DNA from: Denitrificimonas caeni
Lineage (GTDB): Bacteria; Pseudomonadota; Gammaproteobacteria; Pseudomonadales; Pseudomonadaceae
DNA length: 64,000 bases
Assembly (NCBI RefSeq): GCF_905120345.1
Contig: NZ_CAJHOA010000006.1
Coordinates: 1 to 64,000, forward strand
Direction of reading: 5' to 3'
Part shown: in pieces, positions 47,030 to 55,891 of the stretch
Layout of the letters: every line of letters begins with the position of its first letter
Position numbering within the stretch: position 1 is the first letter of the stretch
The notes under the pieces: model-generated
The model's database searches: none
The model's input: the letters and a program-made list of their open reading frames with translations, nothing else
Told to the model about the DNA's origin: nothing
Translations under genes and position numbers: made by a program

Positions 47030-48520
47030 TTATTTGTGGTTGTAATGAATCCAAGTGGTTTTCAGACCAGAATATTTATCAAAAGCATGCAGCGAGAGAT
47101 CGCGACCAAAACCGGTCTGTTTGAAGCCGCCAAAAGGGGTGGCTAAACTTATAGCATCCATCGTATTAACGGAGACCGTGCCTACTCGTAACTGTCGGGC
47201 AACCCGGTGAGCTCGAGAAATACTACCGGTCCATACGGAAGCTGCCAGTCCATAGCAACTGTCATTTGCCATACGCACAGCATCGGTTTCATCCTCAAAA
47301 GGAATGACCACTAACACCGGGCCAAAAACCTCTTCTTGAGCAATGCGACTGCTATTACTCACACTACTGATAACTGTCGGCATGACAGATGCGGGAAGAG
47401 GACCCGCTTCGCCACCGAAAACAATCTGTCCTTCCTCGGCACCAATGGCGATATAACGAAGAACACTGTCGGCATGGCGTTGATCGACCATAACGCCAGA
47501 ACCAGACTTAGAATCCAGAGGGTCGCCTGGAATATAGGCTTTTGATTTTTCACGTAACAACTGGAGAAATTGCTCATAGATGCTACGTTCAACAAACAGT
47601 CGCGAATTCGCTGAACAAATCTGCCCCTGACTGCCAAAAATACCGTAGCACGCCATTTCCGCGGCCATGTCGAGATCGTCTGTGTCAGCAAAAACGAGAT
47701 TAGGGCTTTTGCCGCCACACTCCAACCAGACGGGCTTCATATTGGATTCAGCAGAGTATTTCATCAGCTGTTTACCCACTTCGGTAGAGCCAGTAAACGC
47801 CAGACAGTCAACATCAAGGTGACGTCCTAGAGCTTGCCCGACAATAGAGCCAAGACCGGTGATAACGTTAAAAACACCTGATGGCAGACCCGCTTCAATC
47901 GCAAGTTCTGCGAGTCGCAAAACTGAATGTGGTGATTGCTCGGAAGGTTTGAGTACGACACTGTTACCGGCAGCCAAAGCGGGAGCCAATTTCCAGATTG
48001 CCATCGTCAAAGGAAAGTTCCAAGGAACGATCGCAGCCACGACGCCCAATGGCATACGCTCGATCATGCCAACACTACCCGGTCCAGAAGGTGCCAACTC
48101 ACCGTAGATTTTATCGACAGCCTCTGCGTACCACTGCACCGTAGCAGCGCTACTGGGCACATCGACCTCGAAGGCATCCTGTATTCGTTTTCCCATATCG
48201 AGGGTTTCAAGCAGAGCCAACTCCACTGCATGCTCTCGCATAAGGTCTGCAAGTTTTAGCAAAACAGTTTTACGTGTCTCAGGCGCAGCCGATGACCACT
48301 CTCCCCGTTCAAACGCTTTGCGTGCCGAAGCCACTGCAAGGTCAACGTCGGCGATATCACCTGAGGCGACTTCGTCTTGGATTTGACCCGTAGCAGGATT
48401 AGTAGAGCTGTAGGTTTTCCCAGAAAGTGCGGGATGGAAACTACCATCGAAGAAGAGCCCTTGGCGAAACTCTAGCGTCTGCACGCGCGCTTGCCAGTCG
48501 ATAGCATCAGGCATAGTCAT
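47030..48520 (-). CDS. Aldehyde dehydrogenase (PuuC/KauB-like)
   Basis: A 496-residue NAD(P)+-dependent aldehyde dehydrogenase from ATG 48520; the frame opens with a TTG at 48541 that is less likely. It contains VPWNFPLTMAIWKLAPALAA, the active Glu in ECGGKSPN, the nucleophilic Cys in GSQGQICSANSR and the EEVFGPVL segment. Next to an omega-transaminase it would oxidise 4-aminobutanal or a similar amino-aldehyde to the acid, completing amine breakdown. Confidence 0.9.
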   Translation of the reverse strand: MTMPDAIDWQARVQTLEFRQGLFFDGSFHPALSGKTYSSTNPATGQIQDEVASGDIADVDLAVASARKAFERGEWSSAAPETRKTVLLKLADLMREHAVELALLETLDMGKRIQDAFEVDVPSSAATVQWYAEAVDKIYGELAPSGPGSVGMIERMPLGVVAAIVPWNFPLTMAIWKLAPALAAGNSVVLKPSEQSPHSVLRLAELAIEAGLPSGVFNVITGLGSIVGQALGRHLDVDCLAFTGSTEVGKQLMKYSAESNMKPVWLECGGKSPNLVFADTDDLDMAAEMACYGIFGSQGQICSANSRLFVERSIYEQFLQLLREKSKAYIPGDPLDSKSGSGVMVDQRHADSVLRYIAIGAEEGQIVFGGEAGPLPASVMPTVISSVSNSSRIAQEEVFGPVLVVIPFEDETDAVRMANDSCYGLAASVWTGSISRAHRVARQLRVGTVSVNTMDAISLATPFGGFKQTGFGRDLSLHAFDKYSGLKTTWIHYNHK

Positions 48521-49079
48521 AATTAGAACCCCATTACTCAATCATTATTGTTGTTGTTTTCTAAAGATCTCCACAGGTGACCAGGAGTTCTTTGAAAACA
48601 TATTCAATTAAGTAAATGGCACTGTCAAGGCTAATTTGCGTTAAATCAATTTCTTTCAAAAACCAGATGAATTCCGACAGTTTTATAGTTGATACAGATC
48701 TGCTTCATCACGAAAAAAACGATAAGCATTAAATTTACATGCTTAAGATTGACTCTTTGAATGGAGTCAGAATGGTTTAAAAAACACAAAGATAGACGAG
48801 TAATATTCACACATATGTGGCGTATAAGGCGCAGTAATCCAATGATTAAAGATAACTAATCAGGTGCTATAACGAGCGCACATACAAATATTAACGATGA
48901 GAAAAACTCATCATAATTATTATTCACAACTCAATTTAAAAGCAGTACCAACGGCATTAGATAAAGGCTACTGATAAGTCCTCTGGCCCTAATGAGCTAT
49001 CGTCGGTCTAGACATAAGATAATCTAAAAAACATTTAGAAACAGTTGATCACTACAGAAACGTAGTGATCAAGAGCCGA
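48521..49079. other. Long AT-rich intergenic region
   Basis: This 559-base region lies between the start of the aldehyde dehydrogenase gene and the end of the alanine racemase gene. It contains the terminator hairpin at 49045-49072. On the minus strand a TTGACA (48623-48628) with a weak GAATAT 17 bases further on is a possible promoter. No gene or RNA that I recognise is present. Confidence 0.4.
49045..49072 (-). terminator. Terminator after the alanine racemase gene
   Basis: TTGATCACTAC (49045-49055) and GTAGTGATCAA (49062-49072) form an 11-bp stem with loop AGAAAC. It begins eight bases after the stop. On the minus strand it is followed by a moderately T-rich stretch. Confidence 0.75.
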
Positions 49080-50165
49080 CTAAAACGAGTCAATATATTT
49101 TTTATGCACGCGGCGAGTAATGCCGGTAAATAAAGTGTAGGCCACCGTATCGCAATAACAAGCGACCTCTACTGCAGGCAGGTTTTCACCCCATAACTCT
49201 ACTTTTGAACCCACTTTTGCGCCATTAATATGGGTTAAGTCTACGGTTAGCATATCCATAGAAACACGTCCGATAATGTGCGTTCGTTGCCCATTGACAA
49301 TCACAGGAGTGCCGTCTTTAGCATGACGCGGATAACCATCGGCGTAACCTATGGCCACCGTGCCCACTTTTGTTGGCACATCACAGACATGATGATGGCT
49401 ATAACCAATGCCATCGCCGGGCTCTAAATCGCGTATAGCAATAACCTCTGATGTCAGCGTCATCACCGTTTTGAGCTGATTAGCCAGTGGATGTGGGGCA
49501 TCGAACGGTGTGGCACCGTAGAGCATGATTCCAGGCCGCTGAAAATCACGGCGAGCATTCTCATGCCCTAAGGTGGCAGCACTATTGGCGATGCTTACTG
49601 GAGCATTTAGCTCACGGCTAATGTCATCAAAACAGCTAACCTGCTGCGCAGTGACAGCACTGGAAAAATCATCAGCACTAGCAAAGTGACTCATGAGAAC
49701 AATGTTATTCACCTGTTTTATATGTTTGAGCCTTGCAAACGCGTGACGATAATCTTTCGGTAAAACACCTAAGCGGTGCATACCACTATCCATCTTTAGC
49801 CAAATATCAATAGGTTGAGCTAACCGTGCCTGGGCAATAATGTCGATTTGCTCAAGACTATGCACGGCGCACCAAAAATTATTATCGCTAATAATCGGCA
49901 GTTCATCTGCAGTAAAAAACCCTTCTAACAAGAGAATCGGTTTGCCAATGCCTGCTTCTCTTAGCTCAAGTGCCTCCTCAATACAGGCGACGCCAAACGC
50001 ATCTGCCTCGTCTTCCAATGCCAAAGCAAGCTTAACCGCGCCATGCCCGTATGCGTCAGCTTTAATGATAGCTACAGCCTTTTGTTGTGGCGCAACGGAC
50101 TTGGCTAAACGATAGTTTTCTCGGAAGGCCGCTAAATTTATAGTGGCGGTGGCTGCTCTACCCAT
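49080..50165 (-). CDS. dadX: Alanine racemase
   Basis: A 361-residue fold-type III PLP enzyme from ATG 50165, chosen because the family start MGRAATATINLAA begins there; the longer frame to 50261 is unsupported. The PLP lysine is Lys35 in IKADAYGHG and the catalytic Tyr is in GIGYSHHH. It converts L-alanine to D-alanine, which the adjacent D-amino acid dehydrogenase then oxidises. This matches the catabolic DadX of pseudomonads; the symbol rests on context. Confidence 0.9.
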   Translation of the reverse strand: MGRAATATINLAAFRENYRLAKSVAPQQKAVAIIKADAYGHGAVKLALALEDEADAFGVACIEEALELREAGIGKPILLLEGFFTADELPIISDNNFWCAVHSLEQIDIIAQARLAQPIDIWLKMDSGMHRLGVLPKDYRHAFARLKHIKQVNNIVLMSHFASADDFSSAVTAQQVSCFDDISRELNAPVSIANSAATLGHENARRDFQRPGIMLYGATPFDAPHPLANQLKTVMTLTSEVIAIRDLEPGDGIGYSHHHVCDVPTKVGTVAIGYADGYPRHAKDGTPVIVNGQRTHIIGRVSMDMLTVDLTHINGAKVGSKVELWGENLPAVEVACYCDTVAYTLFTGITRRVHKKYIDSF

Positions 50166-50261
50166 AATAATTTTCTCAACACTCAAGGTAAAATTCTTTA
50201 TTTTGACTGGCGATTTCCACATCGACAGGTCCCATATTGTTCTTAACTCGTCTGACCTCAT

Positions 50262-51521
50262 CTAAGCGTAATAGCGCTCGATCGATAAACCTTCTGGATC
50301 AATATCAGGTGTTTTTTTATTTATAACGTCACTTACAAATTTTGCTGAGCCTAACGACATGGTCCATCCCAAGGTGCCGTGCCCCGTGTTTAAGAACAAA
50401 TTAGAGTATTTGGTGCCCCCAAGTATTGGCGTACTGTCGGGCGTCATCGGACGCAAACCGCTCCAAAACTCAGCTTTTGCCACATCAACAGCACCTGGAA
50501 ACATATCTTGAATCACAAAGTCCACGCTGGCACGACGTTTATCTGGGCGATCCAAGTTGTAGGAAGCGATCTCGGCAGTACCACCCACGCGAATACGATC
50601 TTCAAAACGAGTAACGGCTACTTTGTAGGTTTCATCCATAATAGTGGACTGTGGCGCACGGCTTTCATCTTCAATTGGCAGTGTTAACGAATAACCTTTA
50701 ATGGGATAAATGGGCACATTAATACCCACCGTCTTCAGTATCTGTGGTGAATAACTACCTAATGCACATAAAAACGCATCAGCAGTGACCGCCCCCGTAT
50801 CTGTAGTGACGCTAACGATCTTGCCATCGCTCTCATTCAAGCGCTCAATGCGCGTGTTCATTTTAAAAACCACACCGAGCTTTTCGCATTCTTTGGCCAA
50901 CGAGGTCGTAAATTTGAAACAATCGCCCGTTTCATCACCGGGTAAGCGTAAACCGCCCACAAATTTTTCCTGCGCATGGATCAGAGCAGGTTCGTATTCG
51001 ATACATCCATTCATGTCCAACGCTTGATGCTCAATACCCAACTCTTTTAATATCTGTATATCTTTCTGTAGAGCGTCAATTTGTTTTTGCTTACGAAATA
51101 ACTGCAAAGTACCAAGCTGCCGACCGTCGTAATCAAGGTTCAACTCTTTGCGGATATCCACGAAGCAGTCGCGACTGTATTCGGCAATGCGTAACATACG
51201 AGCTTTGTTGGTTTGATAAGATCGAGTGTTGCAGTTGGCCAGCATCTTGGTCATCCAAGATAACGTGTAACCGTCTAACTCTTTGACGTTAATCATAAAA
51301 GGAGCCAGATCTTGCAGCATCCAACCTATCGCTTTGATGGGTACGCCTGGAGCAGCCCAAGGAGAACTGTACCCAGGGGAAATCATGCCGGCATTACCAA
51401 GACTGGTTTCTTGAGCGACGCTATCTTGACGATCGATGACTGTAACCTGATGCCCGGATTTCGCTAAATACCACGCACTGGCCACACCTAAAACACCACC
51501 ACCTAAAATTGCAATATGCAT
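50262..51521 (-). CDS. dadA: D-amino acid dehydrogenase, small subunit type
   Basis: A 419-residue FAD enzyme. The N-terminal dinucleotide motif is AILGGGVLGVASAWYLA, followed by GNAGMISPGYSSPWA, and the C-terminus has GLRPMTPDSTPILGG and GHGTLGWTMS, all typical of DadA. It deaminates D-alanine to pyruvate, feeding electrons to the respiratory chain. GAGG lies seven bases upstream of the ATG. It is transcribed with dadX and diverges from the Lrp gene. Confidence 0.94.
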   Translation of the reverse strand: MHIAILGGGVLGVASAWYLAKSGHQVTVIDRQDSVAQETSLGNAGMISPGYSSPWAAPGVPIKAIGWMLQDLAPFMINVKELDGYTLSWMTKMLANCNTRSYQTNKARMLRIAEYSRDCFVDIRKELNLDYDGRQLGTLQLFRKQKQIDALQKDIQILKELGIEHQALDMNGCIEYEPALIHAQEKFVGGLRLPGDETGDCFKFTTSLAKECEKLGVVFKMNTRIERLNESDGKIVSVTTDTGAVTADAFLCALGSYSPQILKTVGINVPIYPIKGYSLTLPIEDESRAPQSTIMDETYKVAVTRFEDRIRVGGTAEIASYNLDRPDKRRASVDFVIQDMFPGAVDVAKAEFWSGLRPMTPDSTPILGGTKYSNLFLNTGHGTLGWTMSLGSAKFVSDVINKKTPDIDPEGLSIERYYA

Positions 51522-51664
51522 GATTAACCTCGAAATATCGTGTTTTTGTTAGTATTTGTATTGCCTATTCTAGAGAATAAATACGAGATTAATATTTTGA
51601 ACTTTTCATTAAAATAGGGTAAAAACCTAAAATAAATTAAAATAACAGTGGAAAGCTCGATTCT

Positions 51665-52141
51665 ATGAAAAAAACAAAAAAACGCGAACTGGACCGTCTG
51701 GACTTAAATATTTTGCGGATCCTGCAAAAAGATGCACGTATTAGCTACGTGGATCTGGCTGAAAAAGTAGGCTTGAGTTCTACGCCCTGTATCGAGCGAG
51801 TGAAGCGCTTAGAGAAGGATGGCTTCATCGAGGGCTACTACACCCGTCTGAATCCTGAAGCGCTTGGGTTTGGGATGTTGGTGTTTGTAGAAATATCTCT
51901 TTCATACCAGTCTCCCGATGCCTTTCAGAAATTCAACGAAGCGGTGGTTAAACTGCCCTATATTCTGGACTGCCACTTGGTATCCGGTGATTCAGATTAT
52001 CTGATTAAGGCTCGTATTGACGGAATGTCAGAGTACCGTGCTCTATTAGGAGATATGTTACTCACCTTGCCGGGAGTGAAACACTCTAAAAGCTACATCG
52101 TAATGGAAGAGGTCAAGGAGACCCAAGTGCTGCCGCTGTAG
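51665..52141 (+). CDS. Lrp/AsnC-family regulator (DadR-like)
   Basis: A 158-residue protein with the N-terminal helix-turn-helix (LDLNILRILQKDARISYVDL, then LSSTPCIERVKRLE) and a C-terminal RAM domain ending LPGVKHSKSYIVMEEV. It is divergent from dadA across 143 bp, the same layout as dadR-dadAX, in which the Lrp-type regulator activates D/L-alanine breakdown. The DadR identity is inferred from that layout. Confidence 0.88.
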   Translation: MKKTKKRELDRLDLNILRILQKDARISYVDLAEKVGLSSTPCIERVKRLEKDGFIEGYYTRLNPEALGFGMLVFVEISLSYQSPDAFQKFNEAVVKLPYILDCHLVSGDSDYLIKARIDGMSEYRALLGDMLLTLPGVKHSKSYIVMEEVKETQVLPL

Positions 52142-52362
52142 CACTGAATAGCACTGACAGCGCTGTAGCTGATTGATGCTATAACGCCTAAGTATAGGTT
52201 GTGTAGTGGCATAGCGGTTCTCATACCGTCACCAAGGATGTAGGCCAGATTGAAATCCGCTTCTTCAGCAACATATATTTGATGCTCAAATTGTAAAGTC
52301 GAGCAAGCACATACACCGCCATTGCCATCAATATCAATGAGCAGTCCTTTAGATCAAGCTCC

Positions 52363-53142
52363 TCACTTTAACTGACTCACCAGTGTTTTCCAGTTATCAG
52401 CACCCTTACCGTCAAGGCCAAAAGGAAGCGTGATCCAAACAGGTTGCTGCCCAGAGGCAAGCTGTATCTGTATGTCCAGAGTGTAAGTCGTGGTGACACT
52501 TGTCTGCGTGGTCGTTTCTGTCTTAGATTTCCCTTTGCCAAGCATGCCGATATGCTGACTGGGCATGAAGATCGGCCGTCGGCCATGAGTCGTCTTAGTG
52601 ATGGTACGCTCGCTGACGTGCTGCTCAGCGGCAACGCTGACCTGCAAAACCGTACGCTGTGGCTCAAGCAGCACATGCTGGTCCTTGCTCACAGAACCAA
52701 AATAGTAAAGTAAACCGGCATCAGCAAGAAGCGCGAGATAGTCCCCACCCCGCTGAATCCATTGATAGCGTCCCTGATTCAGGCCTGTGAGATAGCTCTC
52801 CACCTCGTTTTTTCGTACTTTAGCAAGATGACTCTGAGCAGCCACCAAGCGTTTCTTGTCCGCACGCGTCAATAAACCGACAAAAACATGGAACACAGTG
52901 AGTACACATAGCACCAAAAGGGACATAAATGCCGCACCAAGCAGCGAATGGCCCCACAACCAACGAATAAATAACAGCCCAGCAACGAGGCATTGAGCGT
53001 ATATGATGCGCTTATGCCATAGCGCAAGCGCTTGTGTGTGCGCTTGAGAGGCGGCCATATACTCGCTTCGCGCTTGCGCCAAAGCAGGCGATGATTGAAC
53101 CACTAGATGCGTTGCATTATTCGCTAAAGGGGTTGAGTTCAT
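52363..53142 (-). CDS. Hypothetical membrane protein
   Basis: I do not recognise the family. From Met at 53142 it has 259 residues; the frame could also begin at 53184. Two adjacent membrane helices fall at about residues 50-66 and 70-92 (AQCLVAGLLFIRWLW and AFMSLLVLCVLTVFHVFVGLL). A cytosolic-looking part follows with a basic helix (RADKKRLVAAQSHLAKVRKNEVESYL) and a beta-rich C-terminal half with a run of threonines (KTETTTQTSVTTTYTLDIQ). No enzyme motif is seen. Neighbours give no clue. Confidence 0.6.
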   Translation of the reverse strand: MNSTPLANNATHLVVQSSPALAQARSEYMAASQAHTQALALWHKRIIYAQCLVAGLLFIRWLWGHSLLGAAFMSLLVLCVLTVFHVFVGLLTRADKKRLVAAQSHLAKVRKNEVESYLTGLNQGRYQWIQRGGDYLALLADAGLLYYFGSVSKDQHVLLEPQRTVLQVSVAAEQHVSERTITKTTHGRRPIFMPSQHIGMLGKGKSKTETTTQTSVTTTYTLDIQIQLASGQQPVWITLPFGLDGKGADNWKTLVSQLK

Positions 53143-53234
53143 GAGGTTTAAGCGTCCTTGCACTACAGGTAGAAAAATAAACAATTATACTCATTTTATT
53201 ACGACAGTAATGATTTGAGCGCTTAACCCTGCAT

Positions 53235-53735
53235 TCAGTGGTTCCTCCGCTGTAATGCTTGGCTATACAAGTCTAAATTCAATCCTAAAAAGTGTGTTCC
53301 TGGAACAGGGTTATTCGTTACAGGTGGATGTTCAATAAACCCATATGATTTGTACAATTTCAAGGCCGTCTTGAACTCTGGCAGAACATCTAGACACATT
53401 TTATTGTATCCACTGAGAATCGCCTCCTGCAATACCCGATCAACCAGCTTAGCCCCCATATTGCTCCCACGAGCACTTGGTCGAATATAAACGCGCTTCA
53501 TTTCACAGGTCGTTGCATCCAGCTGCCGAAATGCAGCACAGCCAACAGGCTTCCAATTTTTCCTCAGCAAGAAAATCTTTGACTCTGCGCAACTATACTT
53601 TTCAGGTAGCTGGTTAAACTCCTCATCGTTACCTTGAAAAGAAAGATCTGCCGAGGTGCTGTTGACATACTCGTGGTAAAGATCAAGAACCTTCTTTAAG
53701 TCATCAGGAAAAACTGCTCTTACTACATCAAACAC
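53235..53735 (-). CDS. GNAT-family N-acetyltransferase
   Basis: A 166-residue acetyltransferase starting with GTG at 53735, supported by AAGGAG six bases upstream. The acetyl-CoA-binding segment is MKRVYIRPSARGSNMGAKLVDRVL, followed by YNKMCLDVLPEFKTALKLYKSYGF. Substrate unknown. It looks like an accessory gene, and its composition appears lower in GC than the arc or ATPase blocks. Confidence 0.87.
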   Translation of the reverse strand: MFDVVRAVFPDDLKKVLDLYHEYVNSTSADLSFQGNDEEFNQLPEKYSCAESKIFLLRKNWKPVGCAAFRQLDATTCEMKRVYIRPSARGSNMGAKLVDRVLQEAILSGYNKMCLDVLPEFKTALKLYKSYGFIEHPPVTNNPVPGTHFLGLNLDLYSQALQRRNH

Positions 53736-53809
53736 TACACTCTCCTTGCGGATAACGTCCGCCTAAACGGTACGTCTTTTACGTCCGTGTTGCTTTATTT
53801 ATTATGTTG

Positions 53810-54217
53810 TTAAATGATGGTCGTAACCAACTGTATCCACATAATTAAAACGATACTACTTGATAATAAAAACACTAAAAACCTATGCATTGGATTGTTA
53901 TAAGTGACATGGATAATCGAGTGAATTATCCGAAGAATAACAAAAGCCCAAGCAAACCCGATCATCAACTTGTCATTAAAACCTAAAGTAAGATTAATAA
54001 TACCAACCGCATAGAACAATACTGGAACCTCAAAAAGATTCGAAAAATTGCGCCCCAGTTTAAGCATGCTGTCCGGTGGAGTGTGTCCAGCGAATAATCT
54101 AAAGTACTTCGGGTCTACAAGCCCTTTTTTAGCACTCACTAGACGAGATATTCCAGTACTAAACCCGACAATAAATGTAAGAACCACAAGTGCAAACATT
54201 GGATAAATAATGTCCAT
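53810..54217 (-). CDS. MAPEG-family membrane protein
   Basis: A 135-residue, four-helix membrane protein with the MAPEG pattern: RLFAGHTPPDSMLKLGRNFSNLFEVPVLFYA, in which the RNFxNLFE.P segment is the family mark. Eukaryotic relatives act on glutathione and eicosanoids; the role of bacterial members is unclear. It is 74 bp upstream of the GNAT gene on the same strand. Confidence 0.82.
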   Translation of the reverse strand: MDIIYPMFALVVLTFIVGFSTGISRLVSAKKGLVDPKYFRLFAGHTPPDSMLKLGRNFSNLFEVPVLFYAVGIINLTLGFNDKLMIGFAWAFVILRIIHSIIHVTYNNPMHRFLVFLLSSSIVLIMWIQLVTTII

Positions 54218-54261
54218 TTATTCATAAACTCCTGATATCAGATAAAAACACAGTCAGAATA

Positions 54262-54340
54262 GAGAGACGACTCACGACGCCTCGTCGCCCACACCACGGG
54301 GCATACAGATCACCTACCACGGAGTTTCACATCTCCTTAA
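54262..54340. repeat. Hairpin-rich non-coding stretch upstream of the MAPEG gene
   Basis: Several short self-complementary words are clustered: CGACG/CGTCG (54275-54279 with 54283-54287), GCCC/GGGC (54287-54290 with 54299-54302) and GGAG/CTCC (54321-54324 with 54333-54336). No known RNA family is recognised. The remaining bases to 54495 hold a short direct repeat, GGGCATA (54413 and 54429), and nothing else I can name. Confidence 0.35.
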
Positions 54341-54495
54341 ACTTCAACTCGCCACCCGTTCTGGCAGCCCCAAGCTGAGCACCTTCGTCACGCACACAAG
54401 ACACATTTTAACGGGCATAGGCATAGATGGGCATAAGGTAACTCTGCTTTTTATTCATTATTTACAGTTCTATCGGATATTAAACAACTACTCAC

Positions 54496-55722
54496 TTACT
54501 TTTTATGTGATTGCACTGTCACAGCTTTATATACTAAATTCAGTACACGCCCATTGAGTACTGCATAAGCAATCAACCCGATTAACAAGCCCCAGAACGC
54601 ACCGCCAATACCAAATAATTGAATATTAGAAGCTGAAGCAAGAAAAGTTATCAGCGCAGCTTCGCGAGTCCTACTGTCTGACAAAGCATTGGTTAAACTG
54701 CCACCAATCGTTCCAAGTAATGCCAGTCCAGCCAGTGTGGTAATAAAAGCACTGGGTAACGCCATAAATACAGACGCTAAAGTGACACCAAACAAGCCCA
54801 CCACAATATAGAACACACCAGCAGCAATACCCGCAACCCAACGTTTAGAGGGTTCCTCGTGCGCTTCTTTACCCGTACAGATCGCCGCAGTAATAGCCGC
54901 AATGTTAAAAGCGTGCGAGCCAAAAGGTGCCATAAGTAATGAACCTAATCCTGTTAAAGCCACAATGGGATTGGCACTGGTTTTAAAGCCATCGTTGCGC
55001 AGTACTAACATGCCTGGCATGTACTGACCGGTTAAAGTAATCAAAAACAACGGCAGCGCGACACTCAACAATGCATGCCATGAGAACGATGGCGTTGTGA
55101 ATATAGGAACGGCAAACTGCAACTCAACTCCAGAAAAATCTACGCGATTTTGAAGAAGCAGAAGTATTAAGCCCAGAGCTAAAATACCAACCACTGCATA
55201 CCGTGCAGTCACACGTTTAAGGAGAAGATAAGCAACAATTAAGCAGGCCGCCAGAACAGGTTCAAGCGTCATCCCAGAGAAAGCATTAATGCCAAACTGC
55301 AAGAGAATCCCTGCCAATAAACCCGAGGCAATGCTCGACGGAATCAGTCGAATCACTTTTTCAAAATAACCTGAAAGACCAAGGATAAGAAAAGCCAAAG
55401 CGGAAATAAGGTAAGCACCAACCGCCTGTTCATAAGGCGTTGAGGCTAAAGCGACAACCAAGAACGCCGCGGCTGGGGTAGACCATGCGGTGATAATGGG
55501 TTCGCGGTAGCGCCAACTTAATACAATCCCAGTAATCCCAACACCAATTGAAATTGACCAAACCCAAGAAGCGGTTAACTCTGGGCTTAAGCCAGCAATA
55601 TGAGCGGCTTGGAAAACCAAAATAAAGGTCCCACCGTAATTGACCAAGACAGAAACCAGCCCAGCAATTACTGGGTTCCAGTAATCCGTCAGTTTGTTTT
55701 TATTCACTACTGATGTACTCAC
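54496..55722 (-). CDS. BenE-family transporter (benzoate/H+ symporter type)
   Basis: A 408-residue membrane protein with about eleven helices, starting at GTG 55722 with AGGA upstream. It contains SWVWSISIGVGITGIVLSWRY and WSTPAAAFLV near the N-terminus and APFGSHAFNIAAITAAICTGKEAHEEPSKRW in the middle, marking the BenE family. No benzoate catabolism gene is nearby, so its substrate may differ. It diverges from a MocR regulator. Confidence 0.88.
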   Translation of the reverse strand: MSTSVVNKNKLTDYWNPVIAGLVSVLVNYGGTFILVFQAAHIAGLSPELTASWVWSISIGVGITGIVLSWRYREPIITAWSTPAAAFLVVALASTPYEQAVGAYLISALAFLILGLSGYFEKVIRLIPSSIASGLLAGILLQFGINAFSGMTLEPVLAACLIVAYLLLKRVTARYAVVGILALGLILLLLQNRVDFSGVELQFAVPIFTTPSFSWHALLSVALPLFLITLTGQYMPGMLVLRNDGFKTSANPIVALTGLGSLLMAPFGSHAFNIAAITAAICTGKEAHEEPSKRWVAGIAAGVFYIVVGLFGVTLASVFMALPSAFITTLAGLALLGTIGGSLTNALSDSRTREAALITFLASASNIQLFGIGGAFWGLLIGLIAYAVLNGRVLNLVYKAVTVQSHKK

Positions 55723-55837
55723 AACTCATCCTATTAATCGGCATTTAGCCTTTTAAAGGTTCAGCCTATCTGTGCAAAAACGCTCAGAGGGCATCACCAT
55801 TAAATCGCGCAAGCCACGCGAAGAAGAGTTGTTTTAT

Positions 55838-55853
55838 ATGCCGCATTTGGCAT
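55838..55853. promoter_or_regulatory. Inverted repeat between benE-like and mocR-like genes
   Basis: ATGCC (55838-55842) and GGCAT (55849-55853) flank GCATTT. It sits in the divergent promoter region, about 40 bases before the MocR start, and could be its operator. Inference from position only. Confidence 0.35.
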
Positions 55854-55891
55854 GATGTAACCATCCATTTAATAGATGATAGGCATACCAT

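Noticed and set aside
48600-48628. Promoter for the aldehyde dehydrogenase gene (TTGACA with GAATAT)
   Set aside because: The -35 is perfect but the -10 matches only half of the consensus in an AT-rich region, so it is only mentioned in the intergenic entry.
52142-52362. Open minus-strand frame after the hypothetical membrane protein
   Set aside because: It stays open for over 50 codons but has no start with a ribosome binding site and no recognisable motif.
53736-53809. attC-like integron recombination site between the MAPEG and GNAT genes
   Set aside because: ATTTAAC near the MAPEG stop and GTTATCC before the GNAT start resemble outer core sites, but the inner core sites do not pair and the stems (GCGGA/TCCGC, ACGT-rich) are separate small hairpins. 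No integrase or second site was seen.
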